Part shown: one piece after another, positions 7,980 through 10,410 of the stretch
Numbering within the stretch: the stretch's first letter is position 1
How the letters are laid out: each line of letters opens with the position of its first letter
Assembly (NCBI GenBank): GCA_964351745.1
Contig: CAYGPI010000086.1
Coordinates: forward strand, 1-10,410
Length of the DNA: 10,410 nt
Direction of reading: 5' to 3'
From: CAYNJF01 sp964351745
GTDB lineage: Bacteria > Pseudomonadota > Gammaproteobacteria > Berkiellales > Berkiellaceae
Notes under the pieces: model-generated
The model's database searches: none
Seen by the model: only the letters and a program-made list of their open reading frames with translations
Told to the model about the DNA's origin: nothing
Position numbers and translations under genes: made by a program

Positions 7980-7998
7980 TCAGCATGGCTAATGCTGA
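7980..7998. promoter_or_regulatory. 7-bp inverted repeat in the pilM leader
   Basis: TCAGCAT and ATGCTGA form a perfect 7-bp stem around a 5-nt loop (GGCTA), 34 nt upstream of the pilM ATG. With the promoter proposed here it would lie in the pilM 5' untranslated RNA. It could be a protein-binding site or an RNA hairpin near the ribosome site. No T-run follows, so it is not an intrinsic terminator. Confidence 0.4.
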
Positions 7999-8004
7999 CC
8001 AAAT

Positions 8005-8053
8005 AAATAGTGCTATTTCACGCGAACCCAATACAAAAAAATAGTGCTTATTT
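8005..8053. repeat. Two direct copies of AAATAGTGCT, operator-like
   Basis: AAATAGTGCTATTT at 8005-8018 is a palindrome (6-bp arms around TG). A second copy, AAATAGTGCTTATTT at 8039-8053, has the same first ten bases with one extra T. The copies are 34 bp apart start to start, about three helical turns. They lie around and just downstream of the expected pilM transcription start, where a repressor would act. The copies are direct observation; the role is inferred. Confidence 0.5.
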
Positions 8054-8077
8054 TATATAGTAGTAATCTTTAGACAA
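8050..8077 (-). promoter_or_regulatory. Candidate sigma-70 promoter for pilMNOPQ
   Basis: On the minus strand, TTGTCT (8072-8077) and TAAAAT (8050-8055) are separated by 16 nt and match the consensus at 4 and 5 of 6 positions. Transcription would begin near 8043, giving a leader of about 97 nt before the pilM ATG. It sits in the 215-nt region between the divergent pilM and mrcA starts. The region is AT-rich, so chance matches are possible. Confidence 0.45.
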
Positions 8078-8161
8078 CTTTCAAATAAAAATAGAGATAA
8101 CAGATAAAAATATTTTGTTTATCGAATCCAGCTAGATGCTTTAGTAGTGTATTATTAGTTT

Positions 8162-9847
8162 ATGAAAACTATATTTAAATTACTTTTTCGCGCCCTTCTT
8201 AGTATTGGGATAGCTGGCAGCTGCGCTGCTCTAGTTATTGTGCTCTATGCCAATGCTAAGCTTCCCTCTGTTGAAAACCTAGAGGACGCACAATTACAAG
8301 TCCCTTTAAGAGTTTACACCCAAGATCACAAACTGATTGGGGAATATGGCGAAAAAAGACGTACGCCTGTAAGCATTGAGGACGTCCCAGAGAAACTTAA
8401 ATTAGCGATCCTTGCAACTGAAGATCGGAGATTCTACGAGCATAATGGCGTTGATTTGCGCGGCCTTGCAAGGGCTGGTATTCACCTCATCACCCGTGGC
8501 ACTAAGGAGCAAGGCGCTTCAACCATCACGATGCAAGTTGCCAGGAATTTTTATCTCACAAGAAAAAAGACTTTCTCGCGCAAACTTAATGAGATGTTAC
8601 TGGCACTGAAGATAGAAAAAGAACTATCTAAAGATCAGATTTTAGAGCTCTATCTAAACAAAATTTATTTTGGCAAACGTGCCTATGGCGTGCAAGCAGC
8701 CTCTTATGTTTACTACGGAACATCAGTTGACAAACTTAGCTTGGCCCAAATGGCTATGCTAGCAGGGCTTCCACAAGCACCTTCGGCCATTAACCCTCTT
8801 AATAATAAGTCTGCGGCCTTAAAAAGAAGGACTCATGTCTTAGCCAGAATGGAGCATTATGGATTTATTTCATCGCAAGAGCATGAGCAAGCCGATAGCG
8901 CCCCTATTTCGGCTCAATACCATGGTCGCCGCATAGAAAGCGACGCACCATATGTGGCTGAAATGGCACGACAGTGGGCTTATGAGCATTATGGCAAAAG
9001 AATTTATACCGATGGTTTTAAAATCTACACGACTATCAAAAGCCAACGACAAGCCTTTGCGAATGAATCTTTATCTAGAGGCTTATTAGCCTATGACAAA
9101 AGGCATGGTTACAGAGGACCAGTTGATAAACTTTCACCTGAACTTGGCTTTGAGGACGTAGACTGGCAGGAAATACTAAAGCCATATCATAAATCCCCAC
9201 ACCTTTTGCCAGCACTTGTCACTGAGTCTGATGAGCAAAAGGCCACCGCTTTTTTAAAGAGCGGTCAAGCCATTACCCTAAAACTTAAAGACGTGCAATG
9301 GGCCAGACCTATTAGAGATGTTCACTATTTAGGTCCAGTGCCTAGTTCAGTCAACGACGTCTTAAGTGTTGGTGATGTCATTTATGTAGAAGCTAAAGAA
9401 AATAGATGGGTGTTAAGTCAGCAACCCAAGGCAACTTCTGCTTTAGTGGCGCTCAACCCAAAAAATGGTGCTATCGAAAGTCTCGTCGGTGGATATGATT
9501 ATAAGCTTTCAAAATTTAATCGCGCGACCCAAGCTTATCGCCAACCAGGCTCAAACTTTAAGCCTATTATCTATTCCGCAGCATTAGAGCGCGGATTAAC
9601 TGCCGCAACCATTATTAATGATGCCCCAATTGTCTTTAATGACAAGACTCTAGAAAGTAGTTGGCGGCCTCAAAATGATTCCAGAAAATTTTATGGTCCT
9701 ACTCGACTTAGAGTTGGACTTACTAAATCCAGAAACCTTGTATCTATTCGTCTACTTAAAACGCTTGGCCTAAAATCAGCTCTAGAAATTGTTGAGCGTT
9801 TTGGTTTTGCCGGTCATCGCCTACCTAATCGCGGAGCTCTTGCGTAA
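8162..9847 (+). CDS. mrcA: Penicillin-binding protein 1A, N-terminal part ending at an internal TAA
   Basis: PBP1A is a bifunctional inner-membrane enzyme that polymerises glycan strands and cross-links peptides in the periplasm. The part before the stop has 561 residues; full PBP1A proteins have about 750-850. It shows a transmembrane anchor (about 11-31), the glycosyltransferase domain with catalytic E87 in ATEDRRFYEHNGVD, QGASTITMQVARNF (117-130) and LELYLNKIYFG (161-171), an OB-like domain (about 315-420), and the first part of the transpeptidase with catalytic S464 in SNFK and the SRN motif at 523-525. TAA at codon 562 ends it before the KTG motif. A TAG codon lies just upstream of the ATG at 8162, so this is the first possible start; no clear Shine-Dalgarno is visible. 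If the stop is real and not read through, the product could keep glycosyltransferase activity but not transpeptidase activity. Confidence 0.9.
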   Translation: MKTIFKLLFRALLSIGIAGSCAALVIVLYANAKLPSVENLEDAQLQVPLRVYTQDHKLIGEYGEKRRTPVSIEDVPEKLKLAILATEDRRFYEHNGVDLRGLARAGIHLITRGTKEQGASTITMQVARNFYLTRKKTFSRKLNEMLLALKIEKELSKDQILELYLNKIYFGKRAYGVQAASYVYYGTSVDKLSLAQMAMLAGLPQAPSAINPLNNKSAALKRRTHVLARMEHYGFISSQEHEQADSAPISAQYHGRRIESDAPYVAEMARQWAYEHYGKRIYTDGFKIYTTIKSQRQAFANESLSRGLLAYDKRHGYRGPVDKLSPELGFEDVDWQEILKPYHKSPHLLPALVTESDEQKATAFLKSGQAITLKLKDVQWARPIRDVHYLGPVPSSVNDVLSVGDVIYVEAKENRWVLSQQPKATSALVALNPKNGAIESLVGGYDYKLSKFNRATQAYRQPGSNFKPIIYSAALERGLTAATIINDAPIVFNDKTLESSWRPQNDSRKFYGPTRLRVGLTKSRNLVSIRLLKTLGLKSALEIVERFGFAGHRLPNRGALA

Positions 9848-10410
9848 GGAACTGTTTCATTAACGCCCCTTGAGGTTGCAACTAGCTACGCGGCTTTCGC
9901 CAATGGTGGTTACAAAATAGAGCCTTATCTTGTTGACAAAATTATGATGTTAGGTGATGAGGTCATATACCAAGCCAACCCTGCGACCGTATGTGATACA
10001 TGTCTCATCGGCGATAACTACAATTTTTTCTTTGATGAAACCACTAGCCAAGAGCCAAAAACGCCCAATGCTCCTTCAATTTTGTCATTGCAAACAAGCT
10101 ACATTATTGACTCTATTTTAAAAGATGCGATTCAGTCTGGCACAGGTCGCAGAGCAAAAGTACTTAACCGAAAAGATATCGCAGGAAAAACTGGAACCAC
10201 AAACCAACAAATGGATGCTTGGTATTCAGGTTATAACCCTTCTCTTATCACAACCGTGTGGGTTGGGCACGATGAGCCTAAATCTCTCAAAGAGTATGGT
10301 TCACAAGCTGCTTTGCCCATTTGGATTGATTATATGCAGTTAGCGTTAAAAGATACGCCCGAAACCTTTATCCCAGAGCCTCCAGGGCTTATCACGGTGC
10401 GCATCGATCC
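9848..10410 (+). pseudogene. mrcA: PBP1A C-terminal part, same frame, after the internal stop (continues beyond window)
   Basis: The frame of mrcA continues without further stops for 187 codons to the right edge. It starts GTVSLTPLEVATSYAAFANGG, the conserved segment that follows LALG in PBP1A. The third transpeptidase motif is intact: K676-T-G in AGKTGTTNQQMDAWYSGY (KTG codons at 10187-10195). The typical C-terminal PEPPGLITVRIDP is reached at the edge. The segment has no start codon with a ribosome site near its beginning; the first in-frame ATG is at 9944, inside the fold, so re-initiation would not give a working domain. Good conservation after the stop argues that the mutation is recent, that readthrough occurs, or that the stop is a sequencing error. 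Confidence 0.85.

Noticed and set aside
8092..8161. Sigma-70 promoter for mrcA
   Set aside because: Several AT-rich -10-like strings (for example TATTAT at 8150-8155) exist, but none has a convincing -35 at 16-18 nt, and no Shine-Dalgarno helps to place the start.
9800..9847. Frameshift as the cause of the mrcA interruption
   Set aside because: The same reading frame is recognisable as PBP1A immediately before and after the stop, with the expected number of residues between LP and GT, so a substitution explains it and an indel does not.
10125..10343. 72-residue open frame in another frame near the right edge
   Set aside because: It overlaps the conserved KTG region of mrcA, which explains the sequence better.

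Overview
The window reads as a conserved chromosomal block of an AT-rich gammaproteobacterium. On the + strand is a class A penicillin-binding protein gene (mrcA/ponA). Divergent from it, on the minus strand, is a long head-to-tail run: pilM-pilN-pilO-pilP-pilQ-aroK-aroB-damX-like. This order is familiar from Gammaproteobacteria. The AroK protein closely resembles the enterobacterial one, and PilM at its best start has 354 residues. The species cannot be fixed from the sequence. An intracellular or aquatic lineage such as Legionellales is possible but is only a guess.

Layout. 1-1125 (-): 5'-proximal 375 codons of a DamX/ExeA-like protein (AAA+ ATPase, one transmembrane helix, periplasmic tail entering a decapeptide repeat array) that runs off the left edge. 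1149-2258 (-): aroB. 2258-2791 (-): aroK, sharing one base with aroB. 2792-3013: a 222-nt spacer with a possible promoter. 3014-5140 (-): pilQ secretin. 5218-5739 (-): pilP lipoprotein. 5736-6332 (-): pilO. 6334-6885 (-): pilN. 6882-7946 (-): pilM. 7947-8161: a 215-nt divergent control region with a candidate pilM promoter, a repeated palindromic motif and a 7-bp hairpin. 8162-10410 (+): mrcA, running off the right edge.

How the genes work together. PilM (cytoplasmic, actin-like), PilN and PilO (inner membrane), PilP (lipoprotein) and PilQ (outer-membrane secretin) form the alignment and exit complex of the type IVa pilus machine. The four pilM-to-pilP genes are tightly packed or overlapping, as expected for subunits made in balanced amounts. 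AroK and AroB are steps of the shikimate pathway. DamX-like proteins act at the division septum, and PBP1A polymerises and cross-links peptidoglycan, so cell-wall and envelope-spanning functions flank the pilus genes.

Main surprises. (1) mrcA is interrupted by a single in-frame TAA at 9845-9847. The reading frame continues intact on both sides, the position normally holds leucine, and the stop separates the catalytic serine from the KTG motif, so this is a recent nonsense mutation, a readthrough site or a sequencing error. (2) The damX-like tail carries a 30-bp in-frame repeat whose copies are nearly identical at the window edge and decay in strict 30-nt register toward the transmembrane segment. 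(3) The pilM/mrcA intergenic region has two copies of AAATAGTGCT that overlap or follow the likely pilM transcription start. No wholly new system (CRISPR, mobile element, toxin-antitoxin) was seen.
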